A stretch of 64,000 nucleotides of DNA from Bacteroidia bacterium. Lineage in GTDB: Bacteria > Bacteroidota > Bacteroidia > Palsa-965. The notes beneath the pieces were generated by a model, which saw nothing but the letters and a program-made list of their open reading frames with translations, did no database searches and was not told where the DNA came from. How positions within the stretch are numbered: the first letter of the stretch is position 1; every line of letters starts with the position of its first letter. This document shows positions 44,705 to 53,898 of this stretch, piece after piece. Location: the NCBI GenBank assembly GCA_025454955.1, contig JALONL010000008.1, positions 186,001 to 250,000 of the forward strand, read 5' to 3'. Made by a program: the position numbers and the translations under genes.

Positions 44705-46639
44705 ATGGCGCTCGGAAATAACATCCGCAAATCAGCAAACGGTGCTTCTGCTCCTGAAAAAACCGAAAATACTCCTCATACCGAACCGGTTATTACGGTT
44801 AATGAAAATATGGAAGCGTTGGTAGCCGAAAACAAAAGGCTCCAGCAGCAGTTTGAACTTATCAATTCAAGCTGCATGTTTTTTGAAATGACTCCCGAAG
44901 GCATTTTTACCAGCGCAAACGAAGCATTTGCCAATATTACCGGATACCCGGAGGAAGAACTTACCGGCCGCAGTTTCACCGAGATTTATCATGCCGATAT
45001 GGGTGTCGATTTTTTTGCCGATATACGCATGACGCTTGAAGAGGGCGAAATTTTCAGTTCGGGAATAAAAATGCGTACCCGCAGCGGCGAAGAAATATGG
45101 CTCGAAACCACCATTAAGGCCATTCAGTATGATGCACTTTCCGAAAACCGCTACTTCGCCACTGCCTACAACATTACCGAGTATATGGCCGAAAGCCAGC
45201 GCATGGTGGGCCTTTTCAGCGCCATCAATGCCTCGTACTCGTATGCCGAATTTGATACCGATGCCAGCATTCTCCACGCCAACGAAAATTTCATGCAGCT
45301 TATGGGCTATGATATTTTCGAACTGGCAGGCAAGAAACACAGCATTTTTGTAAAACCCGAAGTGGCCGCCAGCGATGCCTACCGCGAACTCTGGGATAAG
45401 CTCCGCGCCGGCGAAACACTGCAGGGACAAACTTCGCGCATTACCAAAAGCGGCGAGGAAGTATGGCTCAACTCCACCACCAGTTCCATTAAAGACGATC
45501 AGGGCAAAGTAATGAAGATCTTCAACTTTGCCACCGACATTACCCCGCAGAAACGCGAAGAACTGGCCGTAAAAGCCGCCGCCGAAGAGGCAGGACGCGT
45601 AATTAACCGCATGGCCGAAGGCGATCTCTCACAGCGTTTCTCGATTGAGGCCGAAGGCGAAATGCGCAAAATGGGCGAATCGCTTAACCACGCTCTCGAA
45701 AACGTATCGAACCTCATCACCAACATTTCGCAGGTGGCCTCGCTCATTGCTTCTTCGGCCGAAGAACTGCTTACCAAAGGCGAGCAGATGATGACCACCA
45801 CCAGCGAAGTGGCCACCGCCATTCAGCAAATGGCCGAAGGCGCACAGCAGCAGGCCGAACAAACCGACGAGTCGAGCAAGCTTATTGACGATGTCCTCAA
45901 ATCGGCCAACGACATGGGCAAAAAGGCCGAAACCATTCATAAAATGGCCGAAAACGGACAGAAAGATGCTGCCGAAGGACTTAACACTATTCGCAATGTG
46001 GTGGAAAATATGAGCGGCATTCAGACCGCCGCACAGACCACTTCAAAATCCATTGAAGTACTGTCTGAACGTTCGGAAGAAATTGCCCGCACACTGAGCA
46101 TCATTACCGATATTGCCTCGCAAACCAACCTGCTTGCGCTGAACGCCGCCATTGAAGCAGCCCGCGCAGGCGACGCCGGACGAGGCTTTGCCGTGGTGGC
46201 CGAAGAAATCCGCAAGCTGGCCGAAGACTCCAGAAAATCGGCAGTGGATATTGAAAAGGTAATCCGCGAAGTACACAAAGACGTAAACTCGGCCGGTAAA
46301 TCGATCGACCTCATGCAGGTGAGCGTGAAGCAGGGCACCACCGCCTCACGCGAAGCCGAACTCGTGTTCCAGAACATCGAACGCTTCAGCAACAACTCGC
46401 TCGGCAACTCGAAAGACATTCTCGATGCCACCGAAAAACAGCGCGAGTCAATTGCCAACACCGTGCGCAACATCGAGAAAATTGTAGTGGTGGCCGAAGA
46501 AACCGCCTCGGGCACCGAAGAAATTGCAGCCTCGTCGAAAGAAATAAGCCTCGGCATGAACGAAGTAACCGCCACCAGCCGCGACCTGGCCGAAGTGGCC
46601 AACCAGCTTCAGCTTGAGCTCAATAAATTTTCTCTCTGA
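44705..46639 (+). CDS. Soluble methyl-accepting chemotaxis protein with two PAS domains
   Basis: 644 residues without any transmembrane segment. PAS 1 about 60-165 ([32 protein letters not shown]) and PAS 2 about 175-295 ([37 protein letters not shown]), each ending in a PAC-like strand. A HAMP-like stretch ([20 protein letters not shown]) leads into the methyl-accepting coiled coil. The signalling hairpin tip reads [21 protein letters not shown] followed by [21 protein letters not shown] domains suggest sensing of redox, a flavin, heme or small cytoplasmic molecule. It sits between parA and cheW. Confidence 0.95.
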   Translation: MALGNNIRKSANGASAPEKTENTPHTEPVITVNENMEALVAENKRLQQQFELINSSCMFFEMTPEGIFTSANEAFANITGYPEEELTGRSFTEIYHADMGVDFFADIRMTLEEGEIFSSGIKMRTRSGEEIWLETTIKAIQYDALSENRYFATAYNITEYMAESQRMVGLFSAINASYSYAEFDTDASILHANENFMQLMGYDIFELAGKKHSIFVKPEVAASDAYRELWDKLRAGETLQGQTSRITKSGEEVWLNSTTSSIKDDQGKVMKIFNFATDITPQKREELAVKAAAEEAGRVINRMAEGDLSQRFSIEAEGEMRKMGESLNHALENVSNLITNISQVASLIASSAEELLTKGEQMMTTTSEVATAIQQMAEGAQQQAEQTDESSKLIDDVLKSANDMGKKAETIHKMAENGQKDAAEGLNTIRNVVENMSGIQTAAQTTSKSIEVLSERSEEIARTLSIITDIASQTNLLALNAAIEAARAGDAGRGFAVVAEEIRKLAEDSRKSAVDIEKVIREVHKDVNSAGKSIDLMQVSVKQGTTASREAELVFQNIERFSNNSLGNSKDILDATEKQRESIANTVRNIEKIVVVAEETASGTEEIAASSKEISLGMNEVTATSRDLAEVANQLQLELNKFSL

Positions 46640-46654
46640 TCCAACCACTGAATC

Positions 46655-47212
46655 ATGACAAGCCATTCAAACGAATACACGCTTGACGATGTGAAGAAAG
46701 AAGCGGCCGGCGAAGTGCAGCAAAAAGCCAACACCTCGCGCCGCATACAGCTCATTGTATTCAGGCTCGGCACCGAAGAGTATGCCATTACCATCGACCA
46801 GATTAAGGAAGTGGTGCATACCCCGCGCATTGCCCGTATGCCGCACCTGCCCGAATATATTGTGGGCGTGGCCAATGTGCGCGGAAATATTGTGGCCCTG
46901 ATCGATCTTGAAAAAAAATTCAACATCGCTCCGCACGACACAAAAACCGCCACACAGGCATACACACTCGTGGTGGAAAGCAACGAACTCAAAGCAGGCA
47001 TTCAGGTAAAAGAAGTGCCCAACACGTTGAGTGTGTATGAAAACGAAATTGACAACGCCACCGGATTCCTGCAATACAGCTCGCTCGATGCGGGAAGCAT
47101 TACAGGCATTGTAAAATCGGGCCGCCGCATGATTATTCTGCTCGATATCATCAAACTCATTACCAGCGGAAATATCGAACAACACACTACTGAAACGCTT
47201 ACTCAAAATTAA
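46655..47212 (+). CDS. cheW: Chemotaxis coupling protein CheW
   Basis: 185 residues, slightly longer than usual because of a charged N-terminal tail of about 25 residues (NEYTLDDVKKEAAGEVQQKAN). The core is typical: QLIVFRLGTEEYAITIDQIKEVVH, LPEYIVGVANVRGNIVALIDLEKKF and the final RRMIILLDIIKLI. It links the receptor to CheA in the array. The start at 46655 lies 15 bases after the receptor gene and the end is 4 bases before cheY. Confidence 0.96.
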   Translation: MTSHSNEYTLDDVKKEAAGEVQQKANTSRRIQLIVFRLGTEEYAITIDQIKEVVHTPRIARMPHLPEYIVGVANVRGNIVALIDLEKKFNIAPHDTKTATQAYTLVVESNELKAGIQVKEVPNTLSVYENEIDNATGFLQYSSLDAGSITGIVKSGRRMIILLDIIKLITSGNIEQHTTETLTQN

Positions 47213-47216
47213 TCAC

Positions 47217-47585
47217 ATGTCTAAAACAGTTCTTATCGTTGATGATTCGCTGTATATGCGCACCATGATCAGTGAAGCACTTACAGCAGCCGGTTATAAT
47301 GTAACCGGACAGGCCGCCAATGGCGAATCGGCAATTGATATGGCTCTTGAACTCGATCCTGATCTGATTACACTCGACAATATTCTGCCCGATATGATTG
47401 GTACGGATATTCTTAAAGTACTCAAGCAGGACGAAAATATCCGGGCACAGGTAATCATGATCAGTGCCGTGGGACAGGAATCGGTTATACAGGAAGGCAT
47501 GACATTGGGCGCCGCCGATTATATCGTGAAGCCCTTTACTTCCGAAAGCCTTGTAACTGCCGTAAACAAAGTAATGGAGGCCTGA
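47217..47585 (+). CDS. cheY: Single-domain response regulator, CheY-like
   Basis: 122 residues. D9/D10 in LIVDDSLYMR, phospho-acceptor D54 in LITLDNILPDM, S/T in VIMISAVGQ and Lys in YIVKPFTSESLV. A stand-alone receiver within the che operon, 4 bases after cheW. It receives phosphate from CheA and would act on a motility output, most likely gliding or a pilus rather than a flagellum in this phylum; that output is not in the window. Confidence 0.95.
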   Translation: MSKTVLIVDDSLYMRTMISEALTAAGYNVTGQAANGESAIDMALELDPDLITLDNILPDMIGTDILKVLKQDENIRAQVIMISAVGQESVIQEGMTLGAADYIVKPFTSESLVTAVNKVMEA

Positions 47586-47610
47586 GCCTTCTTACAGCCC
47601 CGCCCTGCCT

Positions 47611-48657
47611 GTGAAAAAAAACGCCAACATACGCGTACTCATTGTCGATGATTCGGTGCTGATGCGTATTCTCATCAAGGACATCCTTGCAGAAGACGCG
47701 TCGATGGAAGTGGTGGGTATTGCCCGCAACGGAAAGGAAGCATTAGAAATGTGCCACACACTCGATCCCGATGTGGTGCTTATGGATATTACCATGGGCG
47801 AATTTGACGGTGTGTATGGTGTGCGTGAAATAATGAAAGAAGTGCCGCGCCCCATCATTATTCTCAGTGCCATTGGCAATACCGATATGGGCCCGGTAAT
47901 GGATGCGCTTAGCGCAGGTGCGGTTGATTTCCTCAACAAACCCGCGCAGGACAGCACCGGCCTGCACAAAGTGGGCGGCGAACTCATTCAGAAAATACAC
48001 GATGCGGCTTCCATTGGTCAGGTGAAAGTGCAGCCCGTGGTGAAAAAGGTGAATGTAAACCCGCACACGTTTACCGACGAAGCCGGATACGATGTAATTG
48101 TCATCGGTGCTTCTACCGGCGGCCCTACTGCGGTGGAAATGGTGCTCTCCAACCTGCCCGGCAACCTTAACGTGCCGGTGGTGGTGGTACAGCACATGCC
48201 CTCACATTTTATCCCTTCGTTTGTGGCCCGCCTTAATACCATTACTCCGCTTGAAGTGGTGGTGGGGCGCAAAGGCGATGTGGTGAGTGCCGGAAAAATT
48301 GTGGTAGCTCCGGGCAACCGCAATATGATATTGGAGCGCAACGAACAGCATGAACTGGTGGTGGACTTTACCACCGAAAAGTTCAGGGAATACAACCATC
48401 CATCGGTATCGGCAGTCATGCTTTCGGCGGCGGCCACCTGCGGCGCGCGGTGCATTGGTGTGATACTTACCGGCATGGGCAAAGACGGTTCGCAGGGAAT
48501 GCGGGCCATAAAACAGGCGGGCGGATATACCGTTGCACAACACAAAGACACCTGCGTGGTTTATGGTATGCCACGCGCGGCTGTTGAAGACGGTAGTGTA
48601 AACGCCATAGTGCCGCTGGCCGAAATCGGCGGCTTTGTGGTGAGCTGTTTATCATAA
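47611..48657 (+). CDS. cheB: Chemotaxis methylesterase CheB
   Basis: 348 residues, GTG start at 47611. N-terminal receiver with D59 in VVLMDITMGEFDG and the linker hinge around VRLIQKI-like residues at 125-155. The C-terminal esterase has Ser168 in VIGASTGGPTAVE, His195 in VVQHMPSHF and the acid in GMGKDGSQGMRAIK. It removes methyl groups from receptor glutamates when phosphorylated, balancing CheR. Ends immediately before cheA with no spacer. Confidence 0.96.
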   Translation: MKKNANIRVLIVDDSVLMRILIKDILAEDASMEVVGIARNGKEALEMCHTLDPDVVLMDITMGEFDGVYGVREIMKEVPRPIIILSAIGNTDMGPVMDALSAGAVDFLNKPAQDSTGLHKVGGELIQKIHDAASIGQVKVQPVVKKVNVNPHTFTDEAGYDVIVIGASTGGPTAVEMVLSNLPGNLNVPVVVVQHMPSHFIPSFVARLNTITPLEVVVGRKGDVVSAGKIVVAPGNRNMILERNEQHELVVDFTTEKFREYNHPSVSAVMLSAAATCGARCIGVILTGMGKDGSQGMRAIKQAGGYTVAQHKDTCVVYGMPRAAVEDGSVNAIVPLAEIGGFVVSCLS

Positions 48658-48666
48658 TTGAGCCAA

Positions 48667-50400
48667 ATGGGAAAAGAAGAAGAATATAAAGAACTCTTTC
48701 TGGCCGAAGCACAGGAAAACTACGAGGAACTCAATCAGCTTTTCACCAGGCTCGAAAAAGATCCCGCAGCCCGTCAGGTTATCGAAGCCATTTTCCGCAT
48801 CATTCATACCCTCAAGGGAAATGCAATGGGCATGGGCTTTCAGGATATTGCCAGCCTGAGCCATGTAATTGAAGATATTTTCAACGAAGTAAAATTGGGC
48901 CGCCTTGTGCTCGATACGGCTTTTTTCAGCCACCTGTTTAAAGCCATTGATGTGCTGGGCCGTTTGATAATGGCGCAGAAAACCGGCGAAACCGTAGCCT
49001 ACAAAGGCATACGCACCAAACTGGAAGTGGCACTGCGAAACGCCCGCCAGCAAAACCCCGAAACACCTGCACAAGACAATACTCCGCTTCACACTCCCGA
49101 AACCCCCACGGCACAAACAGTTGAAACACCGCTTGCCGAAGCCGCAGATATTACCGAAAACGACACCCCCGAAGACGACCTGCTGACCGGCCACCAGCTT
49201 ACACTTTCAGATACCGTTCAGGTGCCCGTGCGCAAACTCGATCACCTGCTCAATATCATTGGCGAACTCATTATCGAGCGCGATACGCTGCTTACACAAA
49301 ACATTCGTCGCGGCTTTCCGGCCAGCGATATAAACCGCCTCAACCGCATCACGTCTGATTTACAGTTTGGCGTAATGGACATACGCATGGTGCAGGTGGG
49401 TTTTCTGTTCAGCAAATTTCACCGCATCATGCGCGATGTGGCTGCGCTGGAAGAAAAGAAAACAGAACTCATACTCGAAGGCACCGAAATAGAAATAGAC
49501 CGCAACATCCTGCGCATCATGAGCGACTCGCTCGTACACCTGATACGCAATGCGGTGAGCCACGGCATAGAAAAACCCGAAGAGCGTTTGCGCAAAGGCA
49601 AAGCGGCGGCGGGCACGGTAAGGCTTTCGGCACGGTCGGAAAAAGACACGGTGTTTATTGATGTAACCGACGACGGAAACGGCATTGATGCCCACGCGAT
49701 TAAGCGCAAAGCCCTGGAAAAAGGACTTATCTCGGCCGAGTATGCAAAGATTATGACCGAAGACGAGGCACTGTCCTGCATTTTCCTTTCGGGCTTTTCG
49801 AATGCCGAGAAAGTAACTTCGGTATCGGGGCGCGGCATTGGCATGGACGTGGTGAAACGTTCGGTTGAATCTATTGGCGGCACGGTTACACTTACCACCG
49901 AGCCGGGCAAAGGATCGCGTTTCACCCTCTCGCTGCCTTCGTCGATGGCCGTGAAAGGTGCGTTGCTGTTTGAAATTCAGGAGCAGGCTTATGCCATTGC
50001 CCTTTCGCATACCGAAGCCGTGGTGGCGGTTGATCCTGCTTCTTTCCACAAAGTGGGCGCAGGTTTGGTTACCACTTACCTCGACAAAACCATCGGCGTA
50101 TTTCACCTTGGCGATATTTTCGATGGCCACTCACAAATCGCCCGCAAATACGAGCCGGGGAAGAAAGTAGAAATGATTGTGGTTTCGTACCACAACCGCT
50201 ACGCGGGTTTTGTGGTGGATAAACTCATGCAGCAGAAGGAAATTGTGGAAAAAACCCTTTCCAAACCGGTTGACCACGTTACGCTTTTCAGCGGGGCCAC
50301 CATTCTGGGCAGCGGCGATGTGTGCCTGGTGCTCAATATTGCCGGAATTCTTTCGGGAATTTTCAAAGAGATGAACTATCAGCGTGCACTTCACGTATAA
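48667..50400 (+). CDS. cheA: Chemotaxis histidine kinase CheA
   Basis: 577 residues from ATG 48667 (MGKEEEYKELFLAE); a TTG at 48658 directly abuts the cheB stop. P1 phosphotransfer domain with H47 in RIIHTLKGNAMGMGF. A Pro/Thr-rich linker (about 130-175) takes the place of a P2 docking domain. P3 dimerisation starts at VPVRKLDHLLNIIGELII. P4 has N box SLVHLIRNAVSHGIEKPEER, G1 TDDGNGIDA and G2 SGRGIGMDVVK. P5 (CheW-like) is in the last 130 residues, with GALLFEIQEQAYAIALSHTEAVV. Apparent loss of P2 suggests CheY docks directly on P1 or at the kinase. Confidence 0.96.
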   Translation: MGKEEEYKELFLAEAQENYEELNQLFTRLEKDPAARQVIEAIFRIIHTLKGNAMGMGFQDIASLSHVIEDIFNEVKLGRLVLDTAFFSHLFKAIDVLGRLIMAQKTGETVAYKGIRTKLEVALRNARQQNPETPAQDNTPLHTPETPTAQTVETPLAEAADITENDTPEDDLLTGHQLTLSDTVQVPVRKLDHLLNIIGELIIERDTLLTQNIRRGFPASDINRLNRITSDLQFGVMDIRMVQVGFLFSKFHRIMRDVAALEEKKTELILEGTEIEIDRNILRIMSDSLVHLIRNAVSHGIEKPEERLRKGKAAAGTVRLSARSEKDTVFIDVTDDGNGIDAHAIKRKALEKGLISAEYAKIMTEDEALSCIFLSGFSNAEKVTSVSGRGIGMDVVKRSVESIGGTVTLTTEPGKGSRFTLSLPSSMAVKGALLFEIQEQAYAIALSHTEAVVAVDPASFHKVGAGLVTTYLDKTIGVFHLGDIFDGHSQIARKYEPGKKVEMIVVSYHNRYAGFVVDKLMQQKEIVEKTLSKPVDHVTLFSGATILGSGDVCLVLNIAGILSGIFKEMNYQRALHV

Positions 50401-50407
50401 AAACACA

Positions 50408-51019
50408 ATGAGCCACGAAATTCCATCAGCCGTGTTTGATACGGCTTCGGGTATAATCCGCACCGGCATGAACAAAGCCGCCGAAACACTTTCTTTTTTC
50501 ATGAAAGTGCCCGTAGGCCTGGCTTCCGATCTTATTCCGCTGGGCACCGAATTTGATGCCCGTCAGCTTCAGGTGCGCGAAGGCAACAACACCGTGATGC
50601 TTACCACCGAAATTATTGGCGATATTCCCGGTATTTGTTTTCTGCTTTTTACCGAAGAAGAAACCTCAGAGCTTGCGGTAGCCACTTTCCCGGCCTCCAT
50701 GCTGAAAGACCCTGCCGCAGCGTCCGAAATGACTCATGCCCTGCTGCTTGAGGTGGACAATATCATCTCGGCATCGGTGGTTACACAATTTGCCAATATG
50801 CTCAAATGCCGTATGCATGGCGGTGTTCCCAAGCATCAGGAAATTGCAAACAGCGAACTTCCCCACACTGTGGGCCTGCTCATCCGCGAGCGTGCATGCG
50901 TAATTAACTTCAACACCAGTTTTGTAATTGACGGCAAAAATTTCCGCCCGCAGTTTATCTGGGCCATGGATGCCGCATTCCTCGACTTCATCCGCAAATA
51001 CACCGAAAACGTAGCCTGA
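50408..51019 (+). CDS. CheC/CheX-like chemotaxis phosphatase
   Basis: 203 residues from the ATG at 50408 (MSHEIPSAVFD); an earlier ATG at 50384 overlaps cheA. The CheC pattern is partly visible: a helix FDTASGIIRTGMNKAAETLSFFM matches the E-x2-N helix (here G-M-N-K-A), followed by VMLTTEIIGDIPGICFLLF and a second helix ASEMTHALLLEVDNIISASV with the E-x-x-N-type E..N pair. The CheC family dephosphorylates CheY-P, often with CheD; no cheD gene lies here. It sits between cheA and cheR in the operon. Confidence 0.82.
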   Translation: MSHEIPSAVFDTASGIIRTGMNKAAETLSFFMKVPVGLASDLIPLGTEFDARQLQVREGNNTVMLTTEIIGDIPGICFLLFTEEETSELAVATFPASMLKDPAAASEMTHALLLEVDNIISASVVTQFANMLKCRMHGGVPKHQEIANSELPHTVGLLIRERACVINFNTSFVIDGKNFRPQFIWAMDAAFLDFIRKYTENVA

Positions 51020-51021
51020 TA

Positions 51022-51876
51022 GTGACCCTGCAAGTGCCCCCAATGGCTCCGCTTACGGCTGATAAAATTAGCGACGAAGAACTCGATTCGTTTACCACTG
51101 CCGTAAAAGCACGCTTCGGTATCGACTTTACCAATTACGAACGCAAATCGCTTAAACGCGGCATTGTTCGCCTCATCAGCAAGCAAAAGCTGGGCAATAT
51201 GGTGGAACTATGGACCGCATTTCTTCGTAACCGCGAAATGCTGGTATTGTATATCGACGAACTGCTGGTAAACCTTACCGAACTCTTCCGCAACCCCGAA
51301 GCCTGGCAGAAAATAAAGTACCATGTAATGCCGCAATTTGCCTCGCGGCCTTCGCTTCATATCTGGCACGCAGGCTGCTCCACGGGCGAAGAAATTTACT
51401 CCATGACCATTCTGCTTCAGCAACTCAACCTGCTCGAAGTAACCCGCCTCACCGCCACCGATCTTTCCGAAAAAGCACTCGCCGAAGCCCGACAGGCCAC
51501 GTATCCTAAAATTCTCTGGGAACGCTACAAAAATCTTCTGCTCAGCTACGATCCGCTGCTGGGCATCCGCCTCGATCAGTTTTTTGAAGTGGATAAAAAA
51601 TCATTCAGCATTCTTCCCGCACTCACACAAAACATCAACTGGCAAAAACACAATCTTGTGCAGGATGAACATTACACCGATTGCGATCTGGTGTTTTGCC
51701 GCAACGTAATGATCTACTTCGACGAAGCACTGAAAATGCGTGTGCTCCGTAAGTTTCACGCTGCACTGCGCCCCGGAGGTTTCCTCATTATCGGTTATTA
51801 CGATATGCTGCCCGAAGAAAGCAAAATGCTGTTCAAGCCCTACGATCTCAACACCAAGATTTATCAGAAAATCTGA
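51022..51876 (+). CDS. cheR: Chemotaxis protein methyltransferase CheR
   Basis: 284 residues with GTG start at 51022, or 277 from ATG 51043. The N-terminal helical domain (SDEELDSFTTAVKARFGIDFTNYERKS...) is followed by the SAM-binding part with HAGCSTGEEIYSMTILL (motif I), the motif II Asp in LTATDLSEKALAEARQATYP and DLVFCRNVMIYFDEALK, ending in the LRPGGFLIIGYYD strand. It methylates receptor glutamates. It is the last gene of the operon, 2 bases after the CheC-like gene, and ends 23 bases before a strong terminator. Confidence 0.96.
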   Translation: MTLQVPPMAPLTADKISDEELDSFTTAVKARFGIDFTNYERKSLKRGIVRLISKQKLGNMVELWTAFLRNREMLVLYIDELLVNLTELFRNPEAWQKIKYHVMPQFASRPSLHIWHAGCSTGEEIYSMTILLQQLNLLEVTRLTATDLSEKALAEARQATYPKILWERYKNLLLSYDPLLGIRLDQFFEVDKKSFSILPALTQNINWQKHNLVQDEHYTDCDLVFCRNVMIYFDEALKMRVLRKFHAALRPGGFLIIGYYDMLPEESKMLFKPYDLNTKIYQKI

Positions 51877-51899
51877 TTACCATTAAAATATTACCAAAC

Positions 51900-51935
51900 A
51901 AAAAGGCTGCTTAACCTGAGTTAAGCAGCCTTTTT
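51900..51935. terminator. Strong bidirectional terminator between the che operon and the STAS-like operon
   Basis: AAAAAGGCTGCTTAAC (51900-51915) is perfectly complementary to GTTAAGCAGCCTTTTT (51920-51935) around a CTGA loop. T-runs on both strands serve both convergent operons. Confidence 0.95.
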
Positions 51936-51953
51936 GTTATTCCTGAAAAAAAC

Positions 51954-52346
51954 TTACTTGAGCAGCACCAGTGCCTTGTTGTAAGCCTCCTGCACGGTGG
52001 AGGTAACCACACTTCCGCGAAGTTCTTTAATTACCAGCGTAAGGCTTTTGTACAGCATTTTCATCATAATACCATTAATCACAATGAACTCTCCCTTTAG
52101 TCGTCCTTCATAACGGGTTCTCATTTCTACCATACGCTCGTTAAAACGACGGCTTACTTCAACCGAAGGCATTTTAGGATTTTCAGCAGGTAATACCACT
52201 GTTACAAAAGAACCGCTTCGGGCATCTACAATTTTATACAAATCATCGTAGAAGTTGTCAATATCCGATACAGTAACTTCAATCTTTGAGTCGAATTTGA
52301 CGCCGATTATCGGCCAGTCTTTGGTAATGATTTCTGAGTACGGCAT
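51954..52346 (-). CDS. STAS/SpoIIAA-like protein, paralogue 4 of a tandem family
   Basis: 130 residues. Shared plan of the family: strand WPIIGVKFD, helix IDNFYDDLYKIVDAR, strand FVTVVLPAENPKMPS, helix SRRFNERMVEMRTRYEGRL, strand EFIVINGIMMKMLYK, then an amphipathic C-terminal helix TVQEAYNKALVLL. The alternating alpha/beta order is compatible with a SpoIIAA/STAS fold, but no phospho-Ser loop motif can be assigned. The most diverged of the four, with a MPYSEII start. It ends 18 bases from the bidirectional terminator and is the last of the operon. Confidence 0.78.
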   Translation of the reverse strand: MPYSEIITKDWPIIGVKFDSKIEVTVSDIDNFYDDLYKIVDARSGSFVTVVLPAENPKMPSVEVSRRFNERMVEMRTRYEGRLKGEFIVINGIMMKMLYKSLTLVIKELRGSVVTSTVQEAYNKALVLLK

Positions 52347-52385
52347 AATTTGGGTTTTTGGGTCTTTATTTATTGATTAAACGAT

Positions 52386-52787
52386 TCAGGCAGCATGGCG
52401 GGACAATGCTTCGCGGGCTTTGGAGATGGCTTCGGCAAGCGAGGCTGTGGCCACGGTTTGTTTGAGTGTGCTCACCACAACCGAGGCGGCTTTGAAGAAA
52501 ATGCGCGACATTAAACCGTTGAGCACGATGTACTCGGCCACCAGACGATCATTGTATTTCTCTTTCAGGTGCTGAATACCTTCGTTCATTACTTTATTCA
52601 GTTCGCCTGAGGTTGATTTGGGGCTTTCGTCGAGCACCGTAATGGCTGCAAAACGGCCTGTGGTACGGTTAAACATGGCTTCCAGGTCGTTGAAATACGC
52701 ACCGGTATCGGCCATCGAAAATTTATGCGTGTCAAATTCAACTACCACAATCGGGTAGTCTTTGTCGTTAATCTTGTAATTGGGCAT
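52386..52787 (-). CDS. STAS/SpoIIAA-like protein, paralogue 3
   Basis: 133 residues. YPIVVVEFDTHKFSMADTG, then FAAITVLDESPKSTSGELNKVM, KEKYNDRLVAEYIVLNGLMSR and a C-terminal helix rich in Ala. The conserved core shared with the other copies is D-x-P-I/L/V...F/ID at the front, the (D/N)E-(S/N)-PK turn in the middle and (E/A)-E-(Y/F)-I-V-(L/I)-(N/S)-G at the back. It lies 39 bases upstream of paralogue 4 and 42 bases downstream of paralogue 2. Confidence 0.78.
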   Translation of the reverse strand: MPNYKINDKDYPIVVVEFDTHKFSMADTGAYFNDLEAMFNRTTGRFAAITVLDESPKSTSGELNKVMNEGIQHLKEKYNDRLVAEYIVLNGLMSRIFFKAASVVVSTLKQTVATASLAEAISKAREALSRHAA

Positions 52788-52829
52788 AAAAGGGTGGATC
52801 TTGGTTATTTTATCTTGGGGAAATACTTA

Positions 52830-53240
52830 CTACACCTGCGGAACAGCGGCTTTGACAAGCACCTGGTTTCCTTTGTTGTAAGCCTCCTGCAGCGACTCGG
52901 TAACGATGGTATCTTTCATTGATTTGATTACGATCGATGCCGATTTGTAGGCCAGTTTGGCAAGGAGTCCGCTAATCACAATGTACTCGGCTTTGAGGCG
53001 GTCTTTGTGTCTTTCGCGCATGGCAATCATTTTCTCGTTAATGAGTTTGTTCACATCGGCCGGCGGCGATTTGGGGTTTTCGTTGGGCAGGGTAATTACC
53101 ACAAACGGGCCGCTGTGGCGGGCCAGCACTTCGTCGAGATTGCGGAAATGCGGTTCCACGTCGGCAAGCTGCAGCTTTTGTGTATCGATCTGGGTAACAA
53201 GAATGGGATAATCCTTGTCGATAATTTTGAAGGCACTCAT
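52830..53240 (-). CDS. STAS/SpoIIAA-like protein, paralogue 2
   Basis: 136 residues. Opens MSAFKIIDKDYPILVTQIDTQ, nearly the same first 12 residues as paralogue 1. FVVITLPNENPKSPPADVNKLI in the middle and AEYIVISGLLAKLAYKSASI near the end. Separated by 4 bases from paralogue 1, so translation is probably coupled. No signal peptide, so cytosolic. Confidence 0.78.
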   Translation of the reverse strand: MSAFKIIDKDYPILVTQIDTQKLQLADVEPHFRNLDEVLARHSGPFVVITLPNENPKSPPADVNKLINEKMIAMRERHKDRLKAEYIVISGLLAKLAYKSASIVIKSMKDTIVTESLQEAYNKGNQVLVKAAVPQV

Positions 53241-53244
53241 TGGT

Positions 53245-53664
53245 TTATCTGGTTGTGGTTGGTTCAGACTTATGTTGTTTTACCGCCAGCAAACCCTTTT
53301 GCATGGCTTCGGGCAGCGAAGAGGTTACAATGGTATCTCTGAGCGGTTTGATGAGAATTGCCGAGGCTTTGTACACCATGCGGGCAGCCAGTCCGCTAAG
53401 TACAATATATTCGGCAGCGGTGCGGTGACCGTGTTTCTGGCGCAGCACCAATAGTTTTTCGTTGAGCGCCTTGTTCACCTCGGCCGGCAACGATTTGGGA
53501 TTTTCGTCCACCACCGTAATGTAAGCTACCGAGCCCTGGGTGCGTGAAATAACCGCTTCCAGTTCGTTCATATATGGCTCCACATCTTTCATGGTAAAAA
53601 GCTGCGTATTAAACTGAGCCACAATTAGCGGATAGTCTTTGTCGATGATTTTAAATGCGCTCAT
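53245..53664 (-). CDS. STAS/SpoIIAA-like protein, paralogue 1 (first of the operon)
   Basis: 139 residues from ATG 53664, chosen because MSAFKIIDKDYP is then aligned with the start of paralogue 2; an in-frame Met at 53676 adds four residues. Contains VAYITVVDENPKSLPAEVNKAL, HRTAAEYIVLSGLAARMVY and SSLPEAMQKGLL. Promoter not clear: the 230-base spacer upstream has no exact TAnnTTTG. Function of the family unknown; its location beside the che operon, convergent with it, is suggestive but not proof of a link. Confidence 0.78.
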   Translation of the reverse strand: MSAFKIIDKDYPLIVAQFNTQLFTMKDVEPYMNELEAVISRTQGSVAYITVVDENPKSLPAEVNKALNEKLLVLRQKHGHRTAAEYIVLSGLAARMVYKASAILIKPLRDTIVTSSLPEAMQKGLLAVKQHKSEPTTTR

Positions 53665-53898
53665 TTCTGTTTTCAAACAGGTTAATCAATTTCCACAAAA
53701 AACCGGATAATGGTTTTTCGTGATACAGATCAAAAAAACAGAGGCAGGGGACTCGTGTTAGAATTTGTTTTTACTGGGATAAAAACAAATTTGTGCTTTT
53801 TACGCGCACAAAGCCGAAGGGTTTCAAAAAGCGACTGCTAATTGAAACCTGTTTTTTACGAAAAAATAAGTTATAAGCTAAGCGCGGGTAACAGATAA

